Assembly (NCBI RefSeq): GCF_900186535.1 | Contig: NZ_FYDE01000005.1 | Location: 1,774,895 to 1,838,894 of the forward strand | Source of the DNA: Marasmitruncus massiliensis | GTDB lineage: Bacteria; Bacillota; Clostridia; Oscillospirales; Ruminococcaceae | DNA length: 64,000 nt | Reading direction: 5' to 3' | Shown: positions 27,238 to 34,218 of the stretch, one piece after another | How positions within the stretch are numbered: position 1 is the stretch's first letter | Layout: each line of letters opens with the position of its first letter | The notes under the pieces: generated by a model | Databases searched by the model: none | Told to the model about the DNA's origin: nothing | What the model saw: only the letters and a program-made list of their open reading frames with translations | Made by a program: the position numbers and the translations under genes

Positions 27238-27282
27238 GGCCCTCTAAACGGTTCGGAATACCGCTTAGAGGCCTTTCGGGGA
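27238..27282 (+). terminator. Possible terminator hairpin
   Basis: An imperfect stem (GGCCCTCTAAACGG against CCGCTTAGAGGCC) followed by TTTC. Between it and the antitoxin gene (27283-27642) I see no gene. Confidence 0.4.
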
Positions 27283-27642
27283 CAATCTTGCCTCCAAAAG
27301 ACGTACCAGTTTCAAGGTTAAAAAAGATATGATAAACAAACGAAAAGGAGTTGGAAAATTTGCAGCTTAGTTCGCTTGATAATGCTGCATAAGGAGTGTC
27401 TTCTCCATTTTACGATTGTTGCCTGGTTGCTGCAGCAACAGGTTTAAATAGATTGATTTTGTACATCTAATGTGATACAATATATATACTAAGTAAGATT
27501 AGAGCCGTAAGTTTGAAACAACGTAAAAACGGGGAAAGCAAAAGTGTAAAAAACAATTCCATTATGCAGTGCTACGCAAAAGGGTCTATAGTTTTATCCT
27601 GTTTTGTCTCTAACGGCGTGGCGGAAAGGAATGGTCATAATA

Positions 27643-27939
27643 ATGAAAAAATCTACAGCTATCAGTATTCGTGTTGATGGAGACTTGAAAGAAAAATCCG
27701 AAAAAATTATGGCGGAATTCGGATTGAATATGACAACGACTGTAAATATGCTGCTGCGGCAAATTGTCCGGGAGCAGGCTATCCCTCTTTCGTTGACGGC
27801 AAATCCTGATGCCAAGCTAAAGGACGACCTCATCTTTGCACAGTTAGAGCGGATGGCTGGATATAAAGGCTTATCCGGTGACGAGATGGCAAACAGACTG
27901 GACGTTCTCATTGCGGAGGCGGGGAATGACGCACAGTAA
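27643..27939 (+). CDS. RelB/DinJ-family antitoxin
   Basis: 98 aa. The N-terminal ribbon-helix-helix (TAISIRVDGDLKEKSEKIM then FGLNMTTTVNMLLRQIV) is characteristic of DinJ/RelB antitoxins, which repress their own promoter and neutralise the toxin. The ATG at 27643 follows GGAAAGGA at a distance of 12 bases; a closer in-frame ATG at 27631 overlaps that site. It overlaps the toxin start by 14 bases. The pair sits in cargo DNA that is absent from the second copy of the element end, so it was probably added to this element. Confidence 0.87.
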   Translation: MKKSTAISIRVDGDLKEKSEKIMAEFGLNMTTTVNMLLRQIVREQAIPLSLTANPDAKLKDDLIFAQLERMAGYKGLSGDEMANRLDVLIAEAGNDAQ

Positions 27940-28240
27940 ATATTCTGTCGTAATTTCAAGCAGAGCGGAAACAATGTTGGTGCAGCATGTAACATTCCTG
28001 TCGCGGGTTAGTATTTCCGCTGCTAAAAAGCTTAGTGCTGCTTTCCGGAGTTCGCTCCGCGAGCTTGAGCAAACACCTGAACGGTTTCCTCTCTTGGTAT
28101 TGGACGGGATTCCGACCGGCTTGTACCGAAAATATCTGTTCTATAATCGATATAAATTGATATTCTTGATTATTGAAAGAACGGTGTACATTGACGCTGT
28201 AAGGGATTGCCGCCAAAACCCAGAGAACCTAATCTCCTAA
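27926..28240 (+). CDS. RelE/ParE-family toxin
   Basis: 104 aa. ParE/RelE fold pattern: an N-terminal helical pair (AAKKLSAAFRSSLRELEQTPERFP) and the C-terminal strand group (YRKYLFYNRYKLIFLIIERTVYIDAVRDCRQ). The Arg and Tyr positions suit a ribosome-dependent mRNA endonuclease, but ParE-type gyrase inhibition cannot be excluded. The ATG follows GGAGGCGGGGA inside the antitoxin gene. A plasmid- or transposon-maintenance role is likely. Confidence 0.83.
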   Translation: MTHSKYSVVISSRAETMLVQHVTFLSRVSISAAKKLSAAFRSSLRELEQTPERFPLLVLDGIPTGLYRKYLFYNRYKLIFLIIERTVYIDAVRDCRQNPENLIS

Positions 28241-28464
28241 ATATGACACAATATGTTATATCATTATTTCAACCCAAATATGAGCAATGGATAATTAAAG
28301 CATATACAAAAAGTCGAGGGTATTCTCCGGTTTTTTGTATTTTAACCTGATATACCCATGCTGCCAGACACAACCCAAATATTCTCATCAGTGGCACGGA
28401 CGTCCGCTTTATTTTTCGGCATACTAAGCCACAAAAATGATATCCACACCGTATTGTTCACATA

Positions 28465-28614
28465 GAGCGACCGCACAACGGGTAGAAATGTGATGCTTTC
28501 CCACTAACGGGCAGGTTCTAAATGGTAAATAAAAACCCGTAGACCAGCTTATAAAGCCAATCTACGGGTTTCGCTTTTGGCCCGAATAGCGGGACTTGAA
28601 CCCACGGCCTCTAC
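28465..28614. repeat. Element right end with tRNA-Pro 3'-half copy (att-like)
   Basis: Bases 28578-28614 match 37 bases of the intact tRNA-Pro gene (38050-38086) with one mismatch, covering CCA, acceptor 3' strand, T-arm and part of the anticodon stem. The preceding about 110 bases, including a tRNA terminator hairpin (AACCCGTAGA...TCTACGGGTT), match 37920-38049. Sequence diverges right after 28614. This looks like an attachment-site copy created by integration at the tRNA gene. The 28241-28464 and 28615-28798 flanks hold no recognised gene. Confidence 0.75.
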
Positions 28615-28798
28615 TTCCCAAATGTCGGTCTGAGCTTTCAGCGAGCACTGTCCGGCATTCTTTGTTGCTCTATGGCACTGGTGCTCTTACTCTTGGACAC
28701 TTTCCAGCCCTGCGTGTTTCATAGTTTTCTTTCGCCTTTTGGGATTTTGTATGGGATTGATTCTGTATATTAAAAGATGTGGCTCGGTGGGTTTGGAC

Positions 28799-29548
28799 TT
28801 ATTTTTTAAGGATGCGTACCAGATAGGCAATGTCCAGCAGGTTCACCGTTTCAAATTTGCCTTTGTAAAACACGGCAAAATTATTGAATACGCAGGGCAG
28901 CGCTTTCGACTTTTGCAAGGTATCCACCTGAATGAGCGACACGGGAACCGCACTGGCTTCGCAATACTGTCCGACCTTTTCGATCACCTGTGGAATATAT
29001 GGGCATTGCAGATCGTAATAAATCGTCAACTCGTCGGATGGGATCTGCTCTTTCTTGGCGTTTTCCGTAAATCTCGGCGTTGTCCCGTCAAAGGAGAGCG
29101 CCAGCAGTTCATAGCCGCCGGGCGTCGCGTCCACCGTTTCAAAGCCGAATTTTTTCGCAAAGGCCTGGTCGGAAAGCCAGGTCTTTTGCTTTTTCGCGCC
29201 CAGCATACACACACCGGACCGGCCCTTCGCTTTGGCATCGGCAAGGCAATATTCCATCAGCATTTTTCCGTATCCTTTGCCCTTGTATTCGCCGTTAGTC
29301 CACAGGCAGTAGATGTAGAGATAATTCTCGCCGATAACGGGCACCCACGCCGTTTCCAGCGGCGCGTATTCGATGAAAACGCAGCCCTTTGCGTCAAGCT
29401 TGCGGAAAACGTGCCCTTCGGAAAGCCTCTGGGTTAGCCACTGCCGCTTGGCCTCCACGCCCGGATGGGGCTTTTTGCTGCGGATGATGCAGCACAGGTG
29501 CTCGGCGGCAAGGTTTTCCGCCGTCAAGTTGATAAATTGATGTTCCAT
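28799..29548 (-). CDS. GNAT acetyltransferase with C-terminal YoaP domain
   Basis: 249 aa. GNAT fold in the first about 160 residues: acetyl-CoA loop near YGKMLMEYCLADAKAKGRSG and strand YLYIYCLWTNGEYKGKGYG. The C-terminal part (TIYYDLQCPYIPQVIEKVGQ...FNNFAVFYKGKFETVNLLD) matches the YoaP-like thioredoxin-fold extension. Substrate unknown. The ATG at 29548 is preceded by GAGGGAG. It is followed by peptide deformylase-group genes in the same direction, after a 146-base gap. Confidence 0.82.
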   Translation of the reverse strand: MEHQFINLTAENLAAEHLCCIIRSKKPHPGVEAKRQWLTQRLSEGHVFRKLDAKGCVFIEYAPLETAWVPVIGENYLYIYCLWTNGEYKGKGYGKMLMEYCLADAKAKGRSGVCMLGAKKQKTWLSDQAFAKKFGFETVDATPGGYELLALSFDGTTPRFTENAKKEQIPSDELTIYYDLQCPYIPQVIEKVGQYCEASAVPVSLIQVDTLQKSKALPCVFNNFAVFYKGKFETVNLLDIAYLVRILKK

Positions 29549-29694
29549 ACTCCCTCGCTCCATTTTGCTCAGATTTCATACGACTTTTGCACGCCGGCAA
29601 ATCCCGCGTCCGCCAGGATTCACGCAAGCTCTAACATTCTTTCGCCGGGCGTCACGCCCCAGAATAGTGCAATCAGCCGCATGGTGCGCCCTTC

Positions 29695-30105
29695 TCAGAT
29701 AACAATTCCCTTGCAGTGGTCAATCTCATGCTGAATAATCTGGGCCGTCCAACCGGTGAAGGTTTTGAAACGAGTTTGAAAGCTTTCGTTCTGGTACTGC
29801 ACCTTAATGGATTTCCATCGTTTCGTTTTTCGCGTGCCGGTCAGGGAAAGACAGCCTTCCTCCGCCTCGTAAGGCTCGGCCCTTTTGACAATCTCCGGGT
29901 TAAACATGACCATATAGCTGCCCTCATTGTCAAAGGCGATAATGCGCTTGTTGACGCCAATCATGTTGGCCGCCATGCCCACGCAGCCGTCCTTGTGGGC
30001 GGCTAAGGTTTCCAGCAAATCCTGAGCCATGGGCAGGTCAGCCGGGATGGCAGGCTCCGCCTTTTGAGCAAGGAACGCGGTATCCCGCATGATTTCCCGA
30101 ATCAT
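29695..30105 (-). CDS. def: Peptide deformylase
   Basis: 136 aa. Removes the N-formyl group from new proteins; metal site of the Fe/Zn hydrolase family. The three motifs are present in order: GCVGMAANMIG (usually GxGLAAxQ; here with Asn in place of Gln), EEGCLSL with the Cys ligand, and HEIDH. The Gln-to-Asn change and the short length place it in the type III or accessory deformylases rather than the main housekeeping enzyme. AGGAGGTCCTT precedes the ATG, whose first bases overlap the stop of the upstream gene. Confidence 0.87.
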   Translation of the reverse strand: MIREIMRDTAFLAQKAEPAIPADLPMAQDLLETLAAHKDGCVGMAANMIGVNKRIIAFDNEGSYMVMFNPEIVKRAEPYEAEEGCLSLTGTRKTKRWKSIKVQYQNESFQTRFKTFTGWTAQIIQHEIDHCKGIVI

Positions 30106-30458
30106 AAGGACCTCCTGTGCAGCTCATTTTCAATAAGCTCTCGTGATAGCTCTATTGCTCGAATCGTGCCGCCATAGCGGTTATATTGCCCGCTGCCCGG
30201 CTCGTACTTTGACCGTGCTTTTTTGCATTTGCGGATGATGGAGGCCAGAGGCTCCAATGCTGGGGTGAGGGTTGGGTCGCAATCCTTTACCATATCGCCA
30301 CCACCAAGCAAAGCTGACCCCATTTTCAGGGCCTGAATGCGGTTTTTGAGCAATGTGTGTTGCGAGGTTCCAGGGGCAAATTTAGACTGTATCCGCTCAC
30401 AGCGCTCAATGACCGAGGTAACCACCTTTAGAGCGTCTATCCGTTCCTGCTCTGTCAT
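30102..30458 (-). CDS. Small conserved-looking helical protein upstream of deformylase
   Basis: 118 aa, not recognised. Mostly helical, with two similar halves: SVIERCERIQSKFAPGTSQHTLLKNRIQAL and SIIRKCKKARSKYEPGSGQYNRYGGTIRAI. This internal repeat, each half ending in a helix of about 20 residues, suggests a duplicated helical unit. The ATG at 30458 follows GGAGGTGC. It overlaps both the hydrolase gene upstream and the deformylase gene downstream by a few bases, so the three are coupled. Confidence 0.7.
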   Translation of the reverse strand: MTEQERIDALKVVTSVIERCERIQSKFAPGTSQHTLLKNRIQALKMGSALLGGGDMVKDCDPTLTPALEPLASIIRKCKKARSKYEPGSGQYNRYGGTIRAIELSRELIENELHRRSL

Positions 30459-31150
30459 GCATGCACCTCCTCCCAGCTTCGCAAAATCGCCACCTGCTTC
30501 AGTGTATGAAACCAATGCTCGCCGTCCTCCATGACGGTCAGTCCGCAGCCGAAGCGGTGGACAAATTCCTCCACCGTGGTCCGGTCGGTCAGGTTGTCCG
30601 TGCCCGCGTAGAGAATAGCGGTGTCTGTGCTCCAATCAGTGACGGAATGCTCTTTGGCATATTGAAGGTAGCGCCAGGACAGGGTTTCGCCAAAATCAGT
30701 GGAGATTTCGCCCTCCCGCTCCAGCCGTACTTCATCCATGGATGCCCAGAGCATCATATTCCGAATAAGCTTCTCCATGTCCAGTACCGGGGAGACAAAC
30801 AGAGCCTTTTCCAGCGGCTCTCCAGCGAAAGCCTGCATGGAAAACCACGCACCGATGCTGGTAGCCCGCAGAGCGATATGAACCCAACGTTGCTGAGCAT
30901 ACGCCAGCACAGAACGCAGCTCCGGCACGGCATGCCAAGGGTCAAAGCCAAGTTCACCACCCTGGCGCTCTCCATGCTCGGGCAGGTCGATGGCAAGCAC
31001 CTGCCAGCCCTTGGGGCACACGATTTCCGCAAAGGCTTCTCCCTCTTCCTTGCAGCCGCATTTTCCGTGGACAAAAAGATACAGCCTGTCGCTCGGCTCT
31101 CCATACAGCACAGCCGGGATGTTATCAATTTTAAATCTTTCTTCTCTCAT
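30455..31150 (-). CDS. Alpha/beta hydrolase
   Basis: 231 aa. The fold shows the oxyanion strand (LYLFVHGKCG), a nucleophile elbow ATSIGAW (Ser in A-x-S-x-G rather than G-x-S-x-G), a likely acid in ILYAGTDNLTD and a late His in GEHWFHT. Typical of small esterases or lipases; substrate unknown. I use the ATG at 31150 with AAAGGA upstream. It is the first gene of the hydrolase/helical protein/deformylase set. Confidence 0.82.
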   Translation of the reverse strand: MREERFKIDNIPAVLYGEPSDRLYLFVHGKCGCKEEGEAFAEIVCPKGWQVLAIDLPEHGERQGGELGFDPWHAVPELRSVLAYAQQRWVHIALRATSIGAWFSMQAFAGEPLEKALFVSPVLDMEKLIRNMMLWASMDEVRLEREGEISTDFGETLSWRYLQYAKEHSVTDWSTDTAILYAGTDNLTDRTTVEEFVHRFGCGLTVMEDGEHWFHTLKQVAILRSWEEVHA

Positions 31151-31531
31151 CTGTAAATGTCCTTTTTTATTTGCAATCCTCAAAGATGTGTGAGGAGATA
31201 TATCAGCAAAACAATTGTTAATAGTGTGATTTCTTGCTGTTTCCAGTTTACCTCAAGACGCCGGCGTTGGCAAGTAATCCTCTAATTGACGCTCTTTTTG
31301 AGGGCATAAAAAATATGTAGCTATTCTCTCAATCTTATGGTATTGTGCGTCACTAATGAGGGGAGGTGATAACCATGCGCAGGATGCTGGAGGAATTCTA
31401 TTACCATAAGTGTAAACAGCAGCTTGCCGATGCTAGATGTATCAATGGATGATTCCTTGTGACTCACTAGATGGACATCCCTGGATTGGAATAGCTCCAT
31501 TATTTGGTACCGGTCATCTTTCCTATAGATA
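31151..31531 (+). other. Intergenic region with one tiny open frame
   Basis: Contains a 25-codon frame at 31375-31452, reported separately. I see no promoter I would defend and no other gene. Confidence 0.4.
31375..31452 (+). CDS. Possible 25-residue peptide (start of a DUF6809-like protein)
   Basis: Reads MRRMLEEFYYHKCKQQ and on to a TGA, with a very strong ribosome site (GGGGAGGTGAT) six bases upstream. The N-terminus resembles the opening of small clostridial phage or mobile-element proteins. It could be a real micropeptide or the broken start of a longer gene. Confidence 0.35.
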   Translation: MRRMLEEFYYHKCKQQLADARCING

Positions 31532-32203
31532 TTACAATTTTGTATGTACTTTATATCCTATATAGCGCACAGTAATAATTTCAAATTCCTGTAATCTTTT
31601 CAATCGCTTACGAAGCCGATTGATATACACGTCAACCGTGTGCAAATTGAGGACATCATCCTGTCCCCAAATAAACTCCAGAATTTCCTGTCTTGTAAAA
31701 ATACGACCTGGATAGGACAATAGCATAAATAAAAGGCGGAATTCTTTCGGAGGAAGCGTAGTTATAAGTTCAGGCGATTGGATTTCCAATTTGCTGAAAT
31801 CCAGTATTGTGCGCCCGATAGAAAGCTGTTTTGGGGGATACACGTAACGCCGCCTTAAAAGCGCGTGAATTCGTAAGACCAATTCTTCTAAATCTACTGG
31901 GTTTGTAATATAGTCGTCAACGTCTAATTGGAACATTTTCTTTTTATATGCGAAGGACGCCTCGTCTGCAACCACAATGACCGGAACAGTTTTACTATAT
32001 TCCCGTATAGAACAAAGTAATGTTATACCGACCGTTTGGTACACAATATTCAGGACAATTAAATCGGCATTTCTGCTTCTAAGAGCGGAGAGCGCTTCCT
32101 CGCAACCCGATGCTGTTAAAATTTTAAATCCTTGTTTGCGCAGATATAATTCTTCTGCCTTGCGTACTTTATATTCTCCATCTACAATCAGGATAACGAG
32201 CAT
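31532..32203 (-). CDS. OmpR-family response regulator with a degenerate receiver
   Basis: 223 aa. An N-terminal receiver-like domain and a C-terminal winged helix (Trans_reg_C; EFRLLFMLLSYPGRIFTRQE and VDVYINRLRKRL). The receiver lacks its chemistry: the phospho-acceptor is Asn52 (LIVLNIVYQ), the acidic pair is reduced to VDGEY, the conserved Ser/Thr is Ala79, and the conserved Lys is Asn101 (DYITNPVD). It therefore cannot be phosphorylated in the usual way, and no histidine kinase is adjacent. DNA binding looks intact. It lies 104 bases downstream of the secreted MMPL partner gene, same strand, and may regulate that cluster. Confidence 0.88.
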   Translation of the reverse strand: MLVILIVDGEYKVRKAEELYLRKQGFKILTASGCEEALSALRSRNADLIVLNIVYQTVGITLLCSIREYSKTVPVIVVADEASFAYKKKMFQLDVDDYITNPVDLEELVLRIHALLRRRYVYPPKQLSIGRTILDFSKLEIQSPELITTLPPKEFRLLFMLLSYPGRIFTRQEILEFIWGQDDVLNLHTVDVYINRLRKRLKRLQEFEIITVRYIGYKVHTKL

Positions 32204-32307
32204 GCGTTTTTCACCTCCGGAAAAATCAGTGGAGAGTCTCTAGAAAATTGTCACCATGATTTTTACATCATCCTATTGCTTTCAACGGCCTGTTGCCAAT
32301 GCTCCTT

Positions 32308-34218
32308 TTACGAAAAAAATCCGGACACCGCTTTGCCGATTTTTTCAAAAACTGCTTTTATTCGCCCTGTGACATTGGTACTGTCCGTTCCATTTACCGT
32401 CGGTACAACTTTTTCCTCGTCATCATCAAGCGCTATTTCCTGTGTCCGCAAAATGACTTGTAAACTGCGAGGCTCGGTATTTTCAGGGGAGGTAAACGAT
32501 ACTTTCTCCGCTTCGACATCGATATCGAGAATACCGTAATCTTCATCCAGTTGAGTCCACTTGCTTTCAATAATATTGGCCAAACTCTCTTTTTGCTTTT
32601 GCAGATTTTCCATCTGGTCAGTACTGTTGGCGGCGTTTGCTAAAATGTTTTGCGTCCCGTTCAGAACTTGCACTGCACCCTCGTTGAGCTGTTCCTTGCA
32701 GCCATCTAATACCTCTTTGGCTGTATCTGAAAATGCCTGAAGGCTTGAAAGCAGACCGCTTGTGCCATACATGGTTCTAGAAAGTGTGCTCATTGTTCCA
32801 TCATCCAGCAAATCGTCGCTCATATTAGAAATCTCATTTATGATTCTACTGCTCCCACCAGCAGTATCGGAAATCATGTTGCTGGCTGAGGAGAGTAACT
32901 TCAGCATTTCTGAAAGCAGCTGCATTAATTCTACTGTCTCTTGGCCTGCCGCTCCGGAATCTTGTATTTGGCCGAGAAGCGAATTGATTGCGTCCATTAG
33001 CTCCGCCATCTGTTTCTGAAGTGCCTCAACGTCAACTTCATCCGAACCGCCATTCAGCGTAATCAACAACTCCATTAATTTTGCCTGTATCCCCTGTACC
33101 TGCTCAGGGTCGGCCGTCTGCAGCTTTTCCAGCATGTCCTGAACCCGTTTGAGCAGCTTTTGTACCTGAATACTGCTGCCCTGTGCCTGATCAAGTGCAT
33201 CTACCACATCGTCAAATTCGTCACCGATATTCTCCAGATAATCCGCATTATCAGACGCATGTTCGCCCAGCCGGCGGAGCTGGTTGGTAAGTGCCTGCAT
33301 GGATTTTATCAGCTGGCCGTAGCGGATGTTTATTGCATCCTCGGAGTCGTAAAGAGTCTGCCGCGCATTGTCCAGCTTTGCAAGGCCGGATTGTGTTTCC
33401 CTGAAACCTCCCGACATTCCATTGACTGAGCGCAGCAGAATATCAATACCAGTGCTTATAGCCTGACTGGCATCTTCTATTTCCTGTTTATCCTCTTTAA
33501 GATCGGCCAGAAAATCGAGCTTGGAAACAGTGGCCGGTACCATGGCCATGAGAACCCCTATACTCTCAAAAGAATCGCTTCCAATTTCAAAATGCAGCGA
33601 ATCTTCGTCTTTCGGCAGAACGGCATATGCTGCAATCTGGTAGGAAGCAAGCGATTGGAACTGTGCCCCCGGAGCGGTGAAACTATAATTATCCTCCCGG
33701 TTGGAAAGCATGGCGACCACTAAAATAAAATTCTCCTTAAAGTAGCTGTTGGCGGATTCGTTTGGAATGGCGTCCACATCAACCGATACGACCCCAGATG
33801 CACCGGGCAGATCTTCCGCTTTCGCAGGGACTCCGTTGAGTTTGTAATTTACGTCGAAAGTCCACGGAAAACGCATGGCTTCTTCCCGGGGCTTTACCTG
33901 ATAGTAGAACCGATTGTAAGGTACCGTCTCGGTTAAATTAAATACGGTTTTATTCCCGTCGGTTTGAGGTTTGTCAAGGCTGGTCATATTAATCACCGAC
34001 GCATAATCCCCGTAGTCTATAAGTTCTGTGTTTCCATTTAAGTCACAGCCCTTGACGATGCTTGATTCGCTGACGTTTCCGTAATAGTCCATCGTAACAT
34101 AAGCAGTTTCATCGACTGTAACAGCCGGCGTTTTCGCGATGGCGGGCAGATTTAAGGTTCCGAGCAGTATACCTGATGCTAAACACAGGGACATGCTCTT
34201 TTTCCAAAATTTTTTCAT
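32308..34218 (-). CDS. Secreted coiled-coil partner of an MMPL exporter (YhgE/Pip-like)
   Basis: 636 aa. A signal peptide (about 1-28, MSLCLASGILLGTLNLPAIA), a beta-rich N-terminal domain (30-230) and long helical heptad regions (about 240-520) containing many SG/SS hinges, as in YhgE/Pip and X-Leu-X-X-Gly repeat proteins. No membrane helix is seen at the C-terminus. The start overlaps the MMPL stop by 4 bases, so it is almost certainly a subunit or periplasm-spanning accessory of that transporter, reaching across the cell wall. Function of the pair is unknown. Confidence 0.75.
   Translation of the reverse strand: MKKFWKKSMSLCLASGILLGTLNLPAIAKTPAVTVDETAYVTMDYYGNVSESSIVKGCDLNGNTELIDYGDYASVINMTSLDKPQTDGNKTVFNLTETVPYNRFYYQVKPREEAMRFPWTFDVNYKLNGVPAKAEDLPGASGVVSVDVDAIPNESANSYFKENFILVVAMLSNREDNYSFTAPGAQFQSLASYQIAAYAVLPKDEDSLHFEIGSDSFESIGVLMAMVPATVSKLDFLADLKEDKQEIEDASQAISTGIDILLRSVNGMSGGFRETQSGLAKLDNARQTLYDSEDAINIRYGQLIKSMQALTNQLRRLGEHASDNADYLENIGDEFDDVVDALDQAQGSSIQVQKLLKRVQDMLEKLQTADPEQVQGIQAKLMELLITLNGGSDEVDVEALQKQMAELMDAINSLLGQIQDSGAAGQETVELMQLLSEMLKLLSSASNMISDTAGGSSRIINEISNMSDDLLDDGTMSTLSRTMYGTSGLLSSLQAFSDTAKEVLDGCKEQLNEGAVQVLNGTQNILANAANSTDQMENLQKQKESLANIIESKWTQLDEDYGILDIDVEAEKVSFTSPENTEPRSLQVILRTQEIALDDDEEKVVPTVNGTDSTNVTGRIKAVFEKIGKAVSGFFS

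Noticed and set aside
28578-28614. A second tRNA-Pro gene
   Set aside because: Only the 3' half matches; D-arm, anticodon and 5' acceptor strand are missing.
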